From Phil1 sp964600045 (GTDB lineage Bacteria > Bacillota > Clostridia > Christensenellales > CAG-138): a stretch of DNA of 12,533 nt. The translations under genes and the position numbers were made by a program. Each line of letters starts with the position of its first letter. Position 1 is the first letter of the stretch. The DNA lies in NCBI GenBank assembly GCA_964600045.1, contig CAZRHS010000043.1, positions 1 through 12,533 of the forward strand, in the 5' to 3' direction. This document shows positions 1 to 6,610 of this stretch, in pieces. The notes beneath the pieces are model-generated. The model was not told the origin of the DNA and made no database searches. It saw only the letters and a list, made by a program, of their open reading frames with translations.

Positions 1-6
1 AAAAAC

Positions 7-36
7 AACGCTCCCTCGCGTGTGCGGGGGAGCGTT
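7..36 (-). terminator. Rho-independent terminator of the small lipoprotein gene
   Basis: A 13-bp stem (7-19 with 24-36, one G-T wobble) encloses a 4-base loop. On the minus strand it is followed at once by GTTTTT (positions 6-1). It lies 21 bp past the stop codon of the minus-strand lipoprotein gene, which fits its orientation and closes that transcript. Confidence 0.9.
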
Positions 37-57
37 TAATGTTGCTTTTGTCAGTGA

Positions 58-903
58 TTACGCAGCGGGGGTTACGCTGGTGATGTGGGGGTTGACACCC
101 TCATACCAATACAGGAAGCCTTCCATGTCGATCACGTCGCCAACGTTCAGGGCCTTAACGGCGGCATAAACATCGGTGGTGTTGTCGCAAAGGTAGGACT
201 CAACGGTGAAGGTATAGGTGTTCTCGCCAAGGGTTACGTTGAAGTACAGGTCGTCGCCGTCCTGACCGGAACCGTCCCACTTGTAAAGGTAAGCTACGTC
301 GTTGCCGTTCGCATCCTGGCCGGCGGCCGCAACGGTCATGCCCTTGAAGGATACGAACTGGTTCTGATAGTTGATCAGCTCATCGGTACCGAGCAGTTCG
401 GTTACGTCAAGAGCCTCGGCAATGTAGCTGCCCTCTTCGATTTCAAAGGTAGCGTCGGTGATTTCAACTTCGCCGCTCCACTCGCTCTTGTAGCCGGTAA
501 CCTTTATCTTGGTGCCCTGCTCAAGCTTTGCGTAGTCCTCTTCGGAGCAAGCCATTTCGTAAATAAAGTAAGCGCCGTCCTTGTCCTGGGTGTAAATGGT
601 AGCCTTGTCTTCCCACCAGGACTGCTTGGCCTGTACGTAGGTCTCAACAACAACCTCGGTGTCCAGATCGGCGGCAACATACTCTTCGTAAGTCATGACG
701 CCCTCGCCCTTAACGTCCTCTTCGGTAGCGGTGGTCTCCTCAGTGGTCGTGGTCTCCTCGGTAGTGGTGGTCTCCTCGGTAGTAGTGGTAGTGGTATCGT
801 CGGTAGTGGTAGTCTCATCGGTGGTGGTGGTAGTGCTGCTGGAGCAGGCCGCGAAGCTGACCGCGAGAGCAAGTACCAGAACGATAGCTAAGAATTTCTT
901 CAT
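58..903 (-). CDS. Surface lipoprotein with Thr/Glu-rich linker and probable OB-fold domains
   Basis: The 281-residue product is a predicted extracytoplasmic lipoprotein of unknown function. The signal peptide is residues 1-19 (MKK, then a hydrophobic core) with a lipobox FAAC, so Cys20 is the likely lipidated residue. Residues 24-62 are a low-complexity linker of Thr runs broken by Asp/Glu pairs, which would hold the rest away from the membrane. Two beta-rich segments follow, roughly residues 70-155 and 165-278. Their patterns (xIKVTGY, GDVIDMEGFLYW) look like OB-folds; this is my inference, and the ligand is unknown. The start at 903 is chosen because it begins a proper signal peptide and has AAAGGAG just upstream; an in-frame ATG at 966 adds 21 residues of non-signal sequence. 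The gene follows the ABC binding-protein gene on the same strand but has its own promoter, so a functional link is only suggested by position. Confidence 0.85.
   Translation of the reverse strand: MKKFLAIVLVLALAVSFAACSSSTTTTTDETTTTDDTTTTTTEETTTTEETTTTEETTATEEDVKGEGVMTYEEYVAADLDTEVVVETYVQAKQSWWEDKATIYTQDKDGAYFIYEMACSEEDYAKLEQGTKIKVTGYKSEWSGEVEITDATFEIEEGSYIAEALDVTELLGTDELINYQNQFVSFKGMTVAAAGQDANGNDVAYLYKWDGSGQDGDDLYFNVTLGENTYTFTVESYLCDNTTDVYAAVKALNVGDVIDMEGFLYWYEGVNPHITSVTPAA
718..834 (-). repeat. Imperfect 18-bp tandem repeat encoding Thr4-Glu2 units
   Basis: Within the lipoprotein gene, codons 24-62 encode repeated Thr-Thr-Thr-Thr-Glu-Glu (earlier units carry Asp). On the plus strand the unit reads roughly as GGTGGTCTCCTCGGTAGT with synonymous changes. 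The clearest copies are at about 721-785. Such arrays can change length by replication slippage in steps of six residues without breaking the frame. Confidence 0.8.
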
Positions 904-954
904 TTCTTTCGGTTCTCCTTTAATTATTTGGCCCGGTTTCCCAAAGCCATTAAG

Positions 955-982
955 ATTATAAATCAAAACGCCAATAAATCAA
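955..982 (-). promoter_or_regulatory. Promoter of the small lipoprotein gene
   Basis: On the minus strand there is a perfect -10 box TATAAT (955-960). A TTGATT -35 box lies at 977-982 with a 16-base spacer; an overlapping TTGACT at 982-987 has a 21-base spacer, which is too long. The expected transcription start gives a leader of about 45 bases to the ATG at 903. This suggests the lipoprotein is expressed at least partly apart from the ABC operon. Confidence 0.6.
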
Positions 983-998
983 GTCAAAAAAACAAAAT

Positions 999-1021
999 GT
1001 CGAAAAGGTGTTTAATTCGAC
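999..1021 (-). terminator. Weak candidate terminator after the solute-binding protein gene
   Basis: On the minus strand, arms GTCGAA (1016-1021) and TTCGAC (999-1004) form a 6-bp stem with an 11-base loop. It is followed by ATTTTGTTTTTTT, a strong U tract. The stem overlaps the last codons and stop codon (1012-1014) of the binding-protein gene. The short stem makes this a leaky candidate; it would separate the ABC operon from the downstream lipoprotein gene. Confidence 0.45.
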
Positions 1022-2607
1022 GAGCCTTTTTTCTTTATTTTGCCATATATCGCGTATGCTATTATGGCAGCCCATACCAAGGCAAGCGTTATAAGCAGCG
1101 CCTTTGATGCGGCGGGCATAGGCCCAAGCTCCTCCTTGCCGGAAGTAGCGGTTTCGGCGTTGCCTATTCTGTATAGGGAAATCACGTCGTCAAACAGCTC
1201 TTCCATGTAAGCATCGTCTATCGTTTCCTTGCGGCGCACGGATTTGGCCGTGTTTTCTATCAGTTGGCCCGCGGCGTCCCTCAATGAGGCGGAGCCGTTA
1301 TACACCGGCGTTGTGAATGTGTTGTCCACGTTTTCAAGCAGCATGTTTACAGCCTTAATCTTAACCTCGTAATTCTCGTCGCTTGAAAGATAGCTAAGGT
1401 ATTCGTCGTTTGCGCGCGCGGTTTCGGTAACGGGAACGTAGCCCTCGGTTTCTGAATAGGCTATCTGCACCCCGTCCGTAAGCAGATACTGGCAGAACAG
1501 CCACGAGGCCAGAACCTCGCCGCTGTCCTCTTTGTTGAATACGCATACGCTCGGCCCCTGGGACATCATTTTGGGTTCGTCCGGGTTAAGCTGAGGCACC
1601 GTGCGCACGGCCGTTTCAAAGCGCACCAGCTTGTCCGCGCTTATGTCCGAAAGCGGGGCGTCCGTGCCCATCCAGGTGGAGCCTGCGGTTGAGTCTATGG
1701 CGAATATGCACTGCCCCGCGTTTAAGAAGTTAGCAGGGTAGCCCGATATCTTGAATGTTGAGAACGCGCCCGTTTTAACGTGCGACGCAACGGTATAAAG
1801 AATTTCCTTCGTGTCGTCGTTGAACATAAGGGCATTGCCCTCGTCGTCGGAATAGGCGTATCCGCCCTGCTCAAGCAGGGTTATCATCATGTTGTCCGTT
1901 GATTTGTATATAAACGGAATCATAACGTTCTGCCCGTTCACCTTATATGTTCCGTCCGCGTTCTTCTCTGTCGCGGCCTCGGCAACCTGCCATATAAAGT
2001 CCCAGGTAAGTGTATCGGGCAGGGTGAAGCCCAGCTTTTCAACGTATGTTTTGTTTATGTAGCAGGCCTCGGTTGAGCGCATGAACGGCAAAGCATAGTA
2101 GTGGCCGTTTATGCGGCATTCCTCAAGATATTTTGAAACAAGCTCGCTGCTCTTAGGCGTTGTGAACCTAAGTTCGCTCCCGCCAAGTCCGTATTGCGGG
2201 TTTTCCATAAGCTCATCAAGCGGAACAACAACGTTTGTGCCCGTAAGGTAGGTTGCTATATGGTCCGGATACGTTATGCATATATTCGGCGTTGTGTTGG
2301 TGGCAATGTTTGTTATAACGTCGTTATAAATTTTGCTGTAATCAGTATACAGCCTTAGCGTTATTGTAATGTTCGGATAAAGCGCCTCAAAGTCCGCTAT
2401 CGCCTGCTCATATATCTTTGTCTGGTTCTTGTTCGTGTCGTTCTTTGCCCAGAATGTAAGCTCATATTTCTTTGATGTGTCAAAGCTTTCGGGCATCTCA
2501 AATTCGCTCAGTCCGCCCGTTCCGTGGCAGGCGCAGAGCATAAGGCTGAGCGTTACGGCGGTAAGGACAAGGCTTATGGCCTTTATTGCTGTTTTCTTGC
2601 GGCTCAT
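1012..2607 (-). CDS. ABC sugar transporter solute-binding lipoprotein with C-terminal membrane tail
   Basis: The 531-residue product is an extracellular solute-binding protein of the carbohydrate (family 1, MalE-like) type and would deliver a sugar or oligosaccharide to the two permeases encoded just upstream. A signal peptide ends in lipobox LCAC, with Cys27 as the lipid anchor. The mature start (YELTFWAKND), DFEALYPNITI and later LDELMENP segments are typical of the family. Unusually, residues 504-522 form a hydrophobic, transmembrane-like helix followed by GKIKKKGSSN, a positive-inside stop-transfer tail. The protein may therefore be held in the membrane at both ends; most relatives have only the lipid anchor. 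Translation is coupled to the upstream permease by a 4-bp ATGA overlap (2604-2607), with GGGAGG at 2617-2622 as ribosome binding site. The substrate cannot be read from sequence. The family call is sure; the two-anchor topology is inferred. Confidence 0.92.
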   Translation of the reverse strand: MSRKKTAIKAISLVLTAVTLSLMLCACHGTGGLSEFEMPESFDTSKKYELTFWAKNDTNKNQTKIYEQAIADFEALYPNITITLRLYTDYSKIYNDVITNIATNTTPNICITYPDHIATYLTGTNVVVPLDELMENPQYGLGGSELRFTTPKSSELVSKYLEECRINGHYYALPFMRSTEACYINKTYVEKLGFTLPDTLTWDFIWQVAEAATEKNADGTYKVNGQNVMIPFIYKSTDNMMITLLEQGGYAYSDDEGNALMFNDDTKEILYTVASHVKTGAFSTFKISGYPANFLNAGQCIFAIDSTAGSTWMGTDAPLSDISADKLVRFETAVRTVPQLNPDEPKMMSQGPSVCVFNKEDSGEVLASWLFCQYLLTDGVQIAYSETEGYVPVTETARANDEYLSYLSSDENYEVKIKAVNMLLENVDNTFTTPVYNGSASLRDAAGQLIENTAKSVRRKETIDDAYMEELFDDVISLYRIGNAETATSGKEELGPMPAASKALLITLALVWAAIIAYAIYGKIKKKGSSN

Positions 2608-3479
2608 CCCTTTAATCCTCCCCTTGAAACGCCTTCCATTATCTTATTCTTGAATATAAGGAAAAGCACTATCAGCGGCACCGATATCGCAACAACCGCG
2701 GCCATCATGGCGGGTATGTTATCCCTGCCGAAGCCGCCCTCGCGTATCGCCTGTATGCCGCCGGAAACAAGATAATAGCTGCTGTCGTCCGTGATAAGCC
2801 TGGGCCAAACGTAGCTGTTCCAGCATTCTATAACCTTAAGTATTATAACGGTAACAAGCGTGGGCGTGCATATGGGTATAAGCACGCGGGTTAAATACTT
2901 AAAGTCCGAAGCCCCGTCCACCTTGGCGGCGTAATAAAGCTCGTCCGGCACCTGGGCAAAGTTTTCCTTAAGAAGGTATATGTAGAATACGCTTGTTACG
3001 GAGGGCAGTATAAGTCCCGTAAACGTGTTCCTCAAATTAAGGTCGGTTATGGTTACAAAGTTGGTTATTATAACAAGCTCGTTCGGTATCATCATAAGCG
3101 AAAGCAGCAGCGCGAACGCTATGCGCTTTCCTTTGAACTCAAGCCGCGCGAAGGCGTATGCCGCAAGCGTTATAACAACAAGCATAAGCGCCGTGGTTAT
3201 AACGGTAAAAAGCAGCGTGTTCAGGAAATACCGCGCAAGGGGCACCTGCGTAAACGCCTCAACGTAGTTTTCAAGCGTGGGCGAAAGGGTGAAAAACTTG
3301 GGGATATATTCTGAATTGTATGCGCCGTAATCCTTAACGGACGTGAGCACCATCCAGTAAAACGGGAAAAGCACTATAATCGCCCAAAGGCCCAGGAATG
3401 CGTACTTTACGCCCGTCCATATTCCGTGCTTTATTTTGTAGCGGCGGTTTATTTCGGTATAATCGTCATTTCTCTGCAT
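2604..3479 (-). CDS. MalG-type carbohydrate ABC transporter permease
   Basis: The 291-residue inner-membrane permease is one half of the heterodimeric sugar channel. It has about six transmembrane segments, the first at roughly residues 25-47 (LGLWAIIVLFPFYWMVLTS), typical of MalG-like proteins. The EAA loop, which docks the ATPase, is at about residues 180-200 (YYAAKVDGAS...LIP). The C-terminus ends in GVSRGGLKG, a form characteristic of MalG homologues. It starts 12 bp after the stop codon of the MalF-type gene, whose TAA is part of the TAAGGAGG ribosome binding site, and it overlaps the binding-protein gene by 4 bp. No ATP-binding subunit gene lies nearby. In Firmicutes such importers often share an MsmK/UgpC-type ATPase encoded elsewhere. 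Confidence 0.93.
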   Translation of the reverse strand: MQRNDDYTEINRRYKIKHGIWTGVKYAFLGLWAIIVLFPFYWMVLTSVKDYGAYNSEYIPKFFTLSPTLENYVEAFTQVPLARYFLNTLLFTVITTALMLVVITLAAYAFARLEFKGKRIAFALLLSLMMIPNELVIITNFVTITDLNLRNTFTGLILPSVTSVFYIYLLKENFAQVPDELYYAAKVDGASDFKYLTRVLIPICTPTLVTVIILKVIECWNSYVWPRLITDDSSYYLVSGGIQAIREGGFGRDNIPAMMAAVVAISVPLIVLFLIFKNKIMEGVSRGGLKG

Positions 3480-3491
3480 AACGCGGCCTCC

Positions 3492-4382
3492 TTAATAATG
3501 CACGTGCTTTTTGCTTATCATAAGGTTTATGCATGTTATCGTGAGCACAACCGCGAAAAGCAGTATCGCCGCGGCGGAAGCATAGGAGGGATAACCGCCG
3601 CTGTTGCCGTAAAGCATATCGTATATGTAGCCTACAATCGTGTTCATGCCCGATGCGTTAAGGTCCGTGCCGAAAAGGGCCACAGCGTCGCTGTATGCCT
3701 TAAACGCGCCTATAAAGCCCGTTATCACCAAATAGAATATCATGGGCGATATCATGGGCAGCGTTATGCGGGTGAACATGGTAAATCCGCTTGCGCCGTC
3801 TATACGCGCGGCATTGTAGTACGTTTCGTCAACCGAAGCGAGGGCGCTTGTAAGTATAAGCACCTTAAAGGGCATAACCACCCAAATGGTGTAAAAGCTC
3901 AGCACAAACATCTTTGCCCAGTAAAGCCCGCTTATAAAGTCCACGCTTTCCCCGCCGAACCAGTTTATCATCAGGTTCACCAGTCCGTCCGTATAGGCCG
4001 TTTTTTTGAAAAGTATCATGAAAACCAGACCTACCGCCAGCGTGTTTGTAACGTATGGCAGGAAATATACCGTTTGGAAAAGGTTTCTCAGCTTCTTTAT
4101 GGAGCTTAGCGCAAGCGAAATAACAAGCGCCAGCGACGTTGAAACGGGAACCGTTATTATTACAAGCAAAAACGTGTTCTTTAGCGCCTGCAAAAAGTAA
4201 GGATCCCTAAGTACGTATGAATAGTTGTAAAGACCAACGCCGAAATAGGTTTGGGAAGCGGAATTGTACCCCTCCTCAAACGAATAGATAAAAACGTCTA
4301 TGAGCGGATATATCATGAATACGCCCAGAAACGCTATCGCCGGCAGCAGATACAGCCATGCTTTTTTGCTTTGCTTTTCCAT
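3492..4382 (-). CDS. MalF-type carbohydrate ABC transporter permease
   Basis: The 296-residue inner-membrane permease is the partner of the MalG-type protein. The N-terminus MEKQSKKAW followed by LYLLPAIAFLGVFMIYPL is the classic start of this family. The EAA loop is at about residues 186-207 (YYNAARIDGASG), where the ATPase would dock. It is the first gene of the ABC operon. The start at 4382 is chosen by family likeness; the frame stays open upstream to 4547, but those 55 residues do not look like a permease and would reach back past the likely promoter. No Shine-Dalgarno sequence sits at normal distance from this ATG; an AAAGGAG lies 27 bases upstream with a small hairpin between. The order permease-permease-binding protein differs from the common order with the binding protein first. 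Confidence 0.9.
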   Translation of the reverse strand: MEKQSKKAWLYLLPAIAFLGVFMIYPLIDVFIYSFEEGYNSASQTYFGVGLYNYSYVLRDPYFLQALKNTFLLVIITVPVSTSLALVISLALSSIKKLRNLFQTVYFLPYVTNTLAVGLVFMILFKKTAYTDGLVNLMINWFGGESVDFISGLYWAKMFVLSFYTIWVVMPFKVLILTSALASVDETYYNAARIDGASGFTMFTRITLPMISPMIFYLVITGFIGAFKAYSDAVALFGTDLNASGMNTIVGYIYDMLYGNSGGYPSYASAAAILLFAVVLTITCINLMISKKHVHY

Positions 4383-4387
4383 ATAAG

Positions 4388-4416
4388 GCCGCGTGAAGAA
4401 AAAAGGCGGCTCCTTT
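4388..4416 (-). promoter_or_regulatory. Distant Shine-Dalgarno plus hairpin before the MalF-type start codon
   Basis: On the minus strand AAAGGAG (4410-4416) is followed by GCCGC (4406-4410), a 13-base loop and GCGGC (4388-4392), then CTTAT and the ATG at 4380-4382. If the 5-bp stem forms, it loops out the extra bases and leaves about five between the ribosome binding site and the start codon. Base pairs extended outward (AAG with CTT) could instead mask the site. No other start codon occurs between them in any frame. Confidence 0.4.
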
Positions 4417-4434
4417 CGCTTTTTTATACGAAAT

Positions 4435-4463
4435 ACTATACCATATCGCGGCCCATTTTTCCA
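4435..4463 (-). promoter_or_regulatory. Candidate promoter of the ABC importer operon
   Basis: On the minus strand TGGAAA (4458-4463) and TATAGT (4435-4440) are separated by 17 bases: 4/6 and 5/6 matches to the sigma-A type consensus. Transcription would begin near 4428, just ahead of the AAAGGAG ribosome binding site. No sugar-repressor operator could be identified with confidence. Confidence 0.45.
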
Positions 4464-4508
4464 TATTCTTAATAAGGGCGGCGAAAGGGCCGGATAAGCC
4501 GCAAAAAC

Positions 4509-4537
4509 TTGACAAATCAGCCAAAAACAAAGATAAT
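4509..4537 (+). promoter_or_regulatory. Promoter of the SPT-SDR-ligase operon
   Basis: A perfect TTGACA -35 box (4509-4514), a 17-base spacer and GATAAT (4532-4537) give a strong sigma-A type promoter. The predicted transcription start near 4544 leaves a leader of about 69 bases before the ATG at 4613. It lies back to back with the ABC operon promoter. Confidence 0.75.
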
Positions 4538-4555
4538 TAAGCATCATTGTGTTTT

Positions 4556-4592
4556 GGTTCCGCGGGTTTTATTTATTTTTTTGCGCGGTGCC
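4556..4592 (+). other. Leader hairpin of the lipid operon
   Basis: GGTTCCGCG (4556-4564) and CGCGGTGCC (4584-4592) can form a stem: five C-G pairs next to the loop, a T-T mismatch, a wobble, then two more pairs. The 19-base loop is U-rich. It ends 9 bases before the GGAGG ribosome binding site. It is not a terminator, because the U run is inside the loop. A role in mRNA stability or translation is possible but not shown. Confidence 0.35.
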
Positions 4593-4612
4593 GAACTAAC
4601 TGGAGGACTTAT

Positions 4613-5794
4613 ATGCCATTATTCAAAAAATGCGAGGACTATGTCCTGGTCAACCAGCTTGTGGAAAAGGGTATTTACCCTTATTTCCATCAGCTTGAGT
4701 CAAGGCAGGATATAGAGGTTATGATGGAGGGCAAGCGCAGGATAATGCTTGGCAGCAACAACTATCTTGGGCTTACCGTGAACGAAGAGGTTATAGACGC
4801 GGGCGTTGAGGCCATTAAAAAATACGGCACCGGCTGCTCAGGCTCCCGCTTCCTCAACGGCACTCTTGATCTTCATAACAAACTTGAGCGCGAGCTTGCC
4901 GATTTTCTGGGCACGGAGGATTGCGTAACGTTCTCAACCGGATTCCAGTCAAACTTGGGCATTATCAGCGCAATCTGCGGCCGCAGGGACTATGTGCTTA
5001 ACGATCGCGAGAACCACGCCAGCATTTACGACGGCTGCAAGCTAAGCTACGCAACCGTTGAGCGCTATCGCCATAACGATATGGCGGATCTTGAAAAGCG
5101 ATTAAGCGAGATTCCTCTCGATGCCGGCAAGCTTATCGTTACGGACGGCGTGTTCAGCATGAGCGGCGACATCTGCCGTCTGCCGGAAATTGTGGAGCTT
5201 GCCCGCAAGTATAAGGCCCGCGTAATGGTGGACGATGCCCACGGCCTTGGCGTAATAGGCAAGGGCGGCCGCGGCACCGCAAGCTATTTCGGCCTTGAAA
5301 AAGAAGTTGATATCACCATGGGCACTTTCTCTAAGTCCCTTGCCAGCATAGGCGGCTACATGGTAGCGAGCAAAAAGGTTTGCGAATACGTAAGGCACAA
5401 TTCCCGTCCCTTCATGTTCAGCGCGTCCATTACCCCCGCAAGCTGCGCAACGGCCATTGCCGCGCTTAAGGTTATCCGCGAGCATCCGGAAATAGTTGAA
5501 AGGCTTGGCGACCTTGCCGAGTATTACCGCAGCGGCCTTGAGGCGCGCGGCGTACCCACCGTAAAGGCTCAGAACAGGCGCATCCCCATAGTGCCTATTT
5601 ATACATACGATCCCGAGCGCACCCTCGTAATGAGCAAAAAGCTGTTTGAAGAGGGCGTGTATGTAAACCCCGTGCTTCCGCCGGCCACCGCGCCCACGGA
5701 GTGCCTGCTGCGTACCAGCCTTATGGCAACGCATACCGAAAGCGTGCTTGACGAGGCCATGGACATAATCGCAAGGGTGGTTCTTAATGACTGA
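4613..5794 (+). CDS. Serine palmitoyltransferase-like alpha-oxoamine synthase (PLP-dependent)
   Basis: The 393-residue fold-type I PLP enzyme belongs to the alpha-oxoamine synthase family, which condenses an acyl thioester with an amino acid and releases CO2. The PLP Schiff-base lysine is Lys241 in GTFSKSLAS. His210 in DDAHGLG would stack on the cofactor. Arg367 in RTSLMATHT is placed to bind the substrate carboxylate. Several signatures (GIYPYF near the N-terminus, KYGTGCSGSRFLNGTLDLH, EEGVYVNPVLPP, SLMATHT) resemble, from memory, Bacteroidetes serine palmitoyltransferases more than BioF or glycine C-acetyltransferase. The neighbours agree: an SDR reductase overlaps by 8 bp and an acyl ligase follows, with no biotin or threonine-degradation genes. 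The start at 4613 has GGAGG at 4602-4606; the frame opens earlier (4547) but almost at the predicted transcription start. Use of serine, rather than glycine, alanine or cysteate, is inferred. Confidence 0.85.
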   Translation: MPLFKKCEDYVLVNQLVEKGIYPYFHQLESRQDIEVMMEGKRRIMLGSNNYLGLTVNEEVIDAGVEAIKKYGTGCSGSRFLNGTLDLHNKLERELADFLGTEDCVTFSTGFQSNLGIISAICGRRDYVLNDRENHASIYDGCKLSYATVERYRHNDMADLEKRLSEIPLDAGKLIVTDGVFSMSGDICRLPEIVELARKYKARVMVDDAHGLGVIGKGGRGTASYFGLEKEVDITMGTFSKSLASIGGYMVASKKVCEYVRHNSRPFMFSASITPASCATAIAALKVIREHPEIVERLGDLAEYYRSGLEARGVPTVKAQNRRIPIVPIYTYDPERTLVMSKKLFEEGVYVNPVLPPATAPTECLLRTSLMATHTESVLDEAMDIIARVVLND

Positions 5795-6581
5795 TAATGG
5801 CAGAATAGTTGCCGTAACGGGAGCGAGCAGCGGCATAGGGCTTGCCGCCGCCCGACTTTTCAGGGACAGGGGAGACAAGGTATATTGCCTTAGCCGAACC
5901 GACCCCAACGAAAACGGAATTATATTCATACATACCGATGTTACGGATGAGGAAAGCGTAAACAGCGCCTTCAAAAGAATAGGAGAGGAAAACGGCAGGC
6001 TGGACGTTCTTTTAAGCAACGCCGGCATGGGCGTATCGGGCGCCGCGGAAAGCACAACAATGCAGGCTGCGCGGCGTCAGCTTGACGTGAACTTTTTTGG
6101 CCTTCATGCATGCGTGCGCGCGGCCGTTCCGCTTATGCGCGAAAAAGGCGGCACAATTCTTGCCACAAGCTCCGTCGCGGCTGTTTTCGCAATTCCGTTC
6201 CAGGCGTTCTATTCGGCCAGCAAATTCGCCGTAAACGCCCTTATTCTCGCGCTTGCAAACGAGCTTAAGCCGTTCAATATCCGCGTTGCCGCCGTTATGC
6301 CGGGCGATGTTAAAACCGGCTTCACAAAGGCGCGCATAAAGGCCGCGGATGATAAAAACTACGGTAAAAGCGTGGAAAAGAGCGTTGCCGTTATGGAGCA
6401 TGATGAGCAAAACGGCATGGGCCCTGAAATGATAGCCAAAAAGTTCGTGGCTCTTTCGCTTAAAAAGCATCCCAAGGTTCTAAGCACCGTAGGGCTTCAG
6501 TATAAGCTTTTCTGCTTCCTGGGCAAGGTGCTGCCTATAAGGCTTCAGAACTTTATAGTGGGAAAGATGTATATTAAATAA
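5787..6581 (+). CDS. Short-chain dehydrogenase/reductase, probable 3-ketosphinganine reductase-like
   Basis: The 264-residue classical SDR has an N-terminal Rossmann fold with TGASSGIG (residues 11-18) for NAD(P)H, NAG at 78-80, Asn102, and the catalytic set Ser129, Tyr142 and Lys146 (YSASK). All key residues are present. Arg37 in the LSRTD segment after the second beta strand favours NADPH, which is an inference. Position in the operon suggests it reduces the 3-keto group of the condensation product made by the upstream synthase, as KDSR/Tsc10-type SDRs do for 3-ketosphinganine. The C-terminal stretch from about residue 232 (YKLFCFLGKVLP) is hydrophobic and may contact the membrane or a lipid substrate. 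Its start overlaps the synthase gene by 8 bp, with AAGGGTGG upstream, so the two are translationally coupled. SDR sequences alone do not fix substrate; another lipid ketone is possible. Confidence 0.85.
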   Translation: MTDNGRIVAVTGASSGIGLAAARLFRDRGDKVYCLSRTDPNENGIIFIHTDVTDEESVNSAFKRIGEENGRLDVLLSNAGMGVSGAAESTTMQAARRQLDVNFFGLHACVRAAVPLMREKGGTILATSSVAAVFAIPFQAFYSASKFAVNALILALANELKPFNIRVAAVMPGDVKTGFTKARIKAADDKNYGKSVEKSVAVMEHDEQNGMGPEMIAKKFVALSLKKHPKVLSTVGLQYKLFCFLGKVLPIRLQNFIVGKMYIK

Positions 6582-6610
6582 TTTTTATCTGCAATTATTC
6601 GGAGGTTCAG

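Noticed and set aside
718..834. CRISPR-like or phage repeat array
   Set aside because: Repeats are contiguous, imperfect, in frame and encode the Thr/Glu linker; there are no spacers.
85..891. Long plus-strand open frame (268 codons) opposite the lipoprotein gene
   Set aside because: It mirrors the Thr/Glu repeat as Val/Ser/Gly runs, has no ribosome binding site, and the minus strand has a clear signal peptide, promoter and terminator.
3426..4109. Plus-strand open frame (227 codons) opposite the two permease genes
   Set aside because: Rich in Tyr, His and Arg with no recognisable motif; it is antisense to conserved permease sequence and lacks start signals.
4383..4547. Upstream in-frame start at 4547 for the MalF-type permease
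   Set aside because: The extra 55 residues do not match the family N-terminus and would overlap both divergent promoters.
4556..4592. Riboswitch or terminator in the lipid operon leader
   Set aside because: Only one imperfect hairpin with its U run inside the loop; no known aptamer pattern was recognised and the leader is only about 69 bases.
4547..4612. Upstream in-frame ATG at 4547 for the SPT-like gene
   Set aside because: It lies at the predicted transcription start, lacks a ribosome binding site, and the extra 22 residues do not fit the family; ATG 4613 has GGAGG at good spacing.
4613..5794. Reading the synthase as BioF (biotin) or Kbl (threonine degradation)
   Set aside because: No bio genes or threonine dehydrogenase nearby; the linked SDR and acyl ligase and the SLMATHT-type motif favour an SPT-like role. 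Not fully excluded without a tree.
5102..6055. Minus-strand open frame (317 codons) opposite the synthase and SDR genes
   Set aside because: Composition is that of an antisense shadow; both plus-strand genes show intact catalytic motifs across the same bases.
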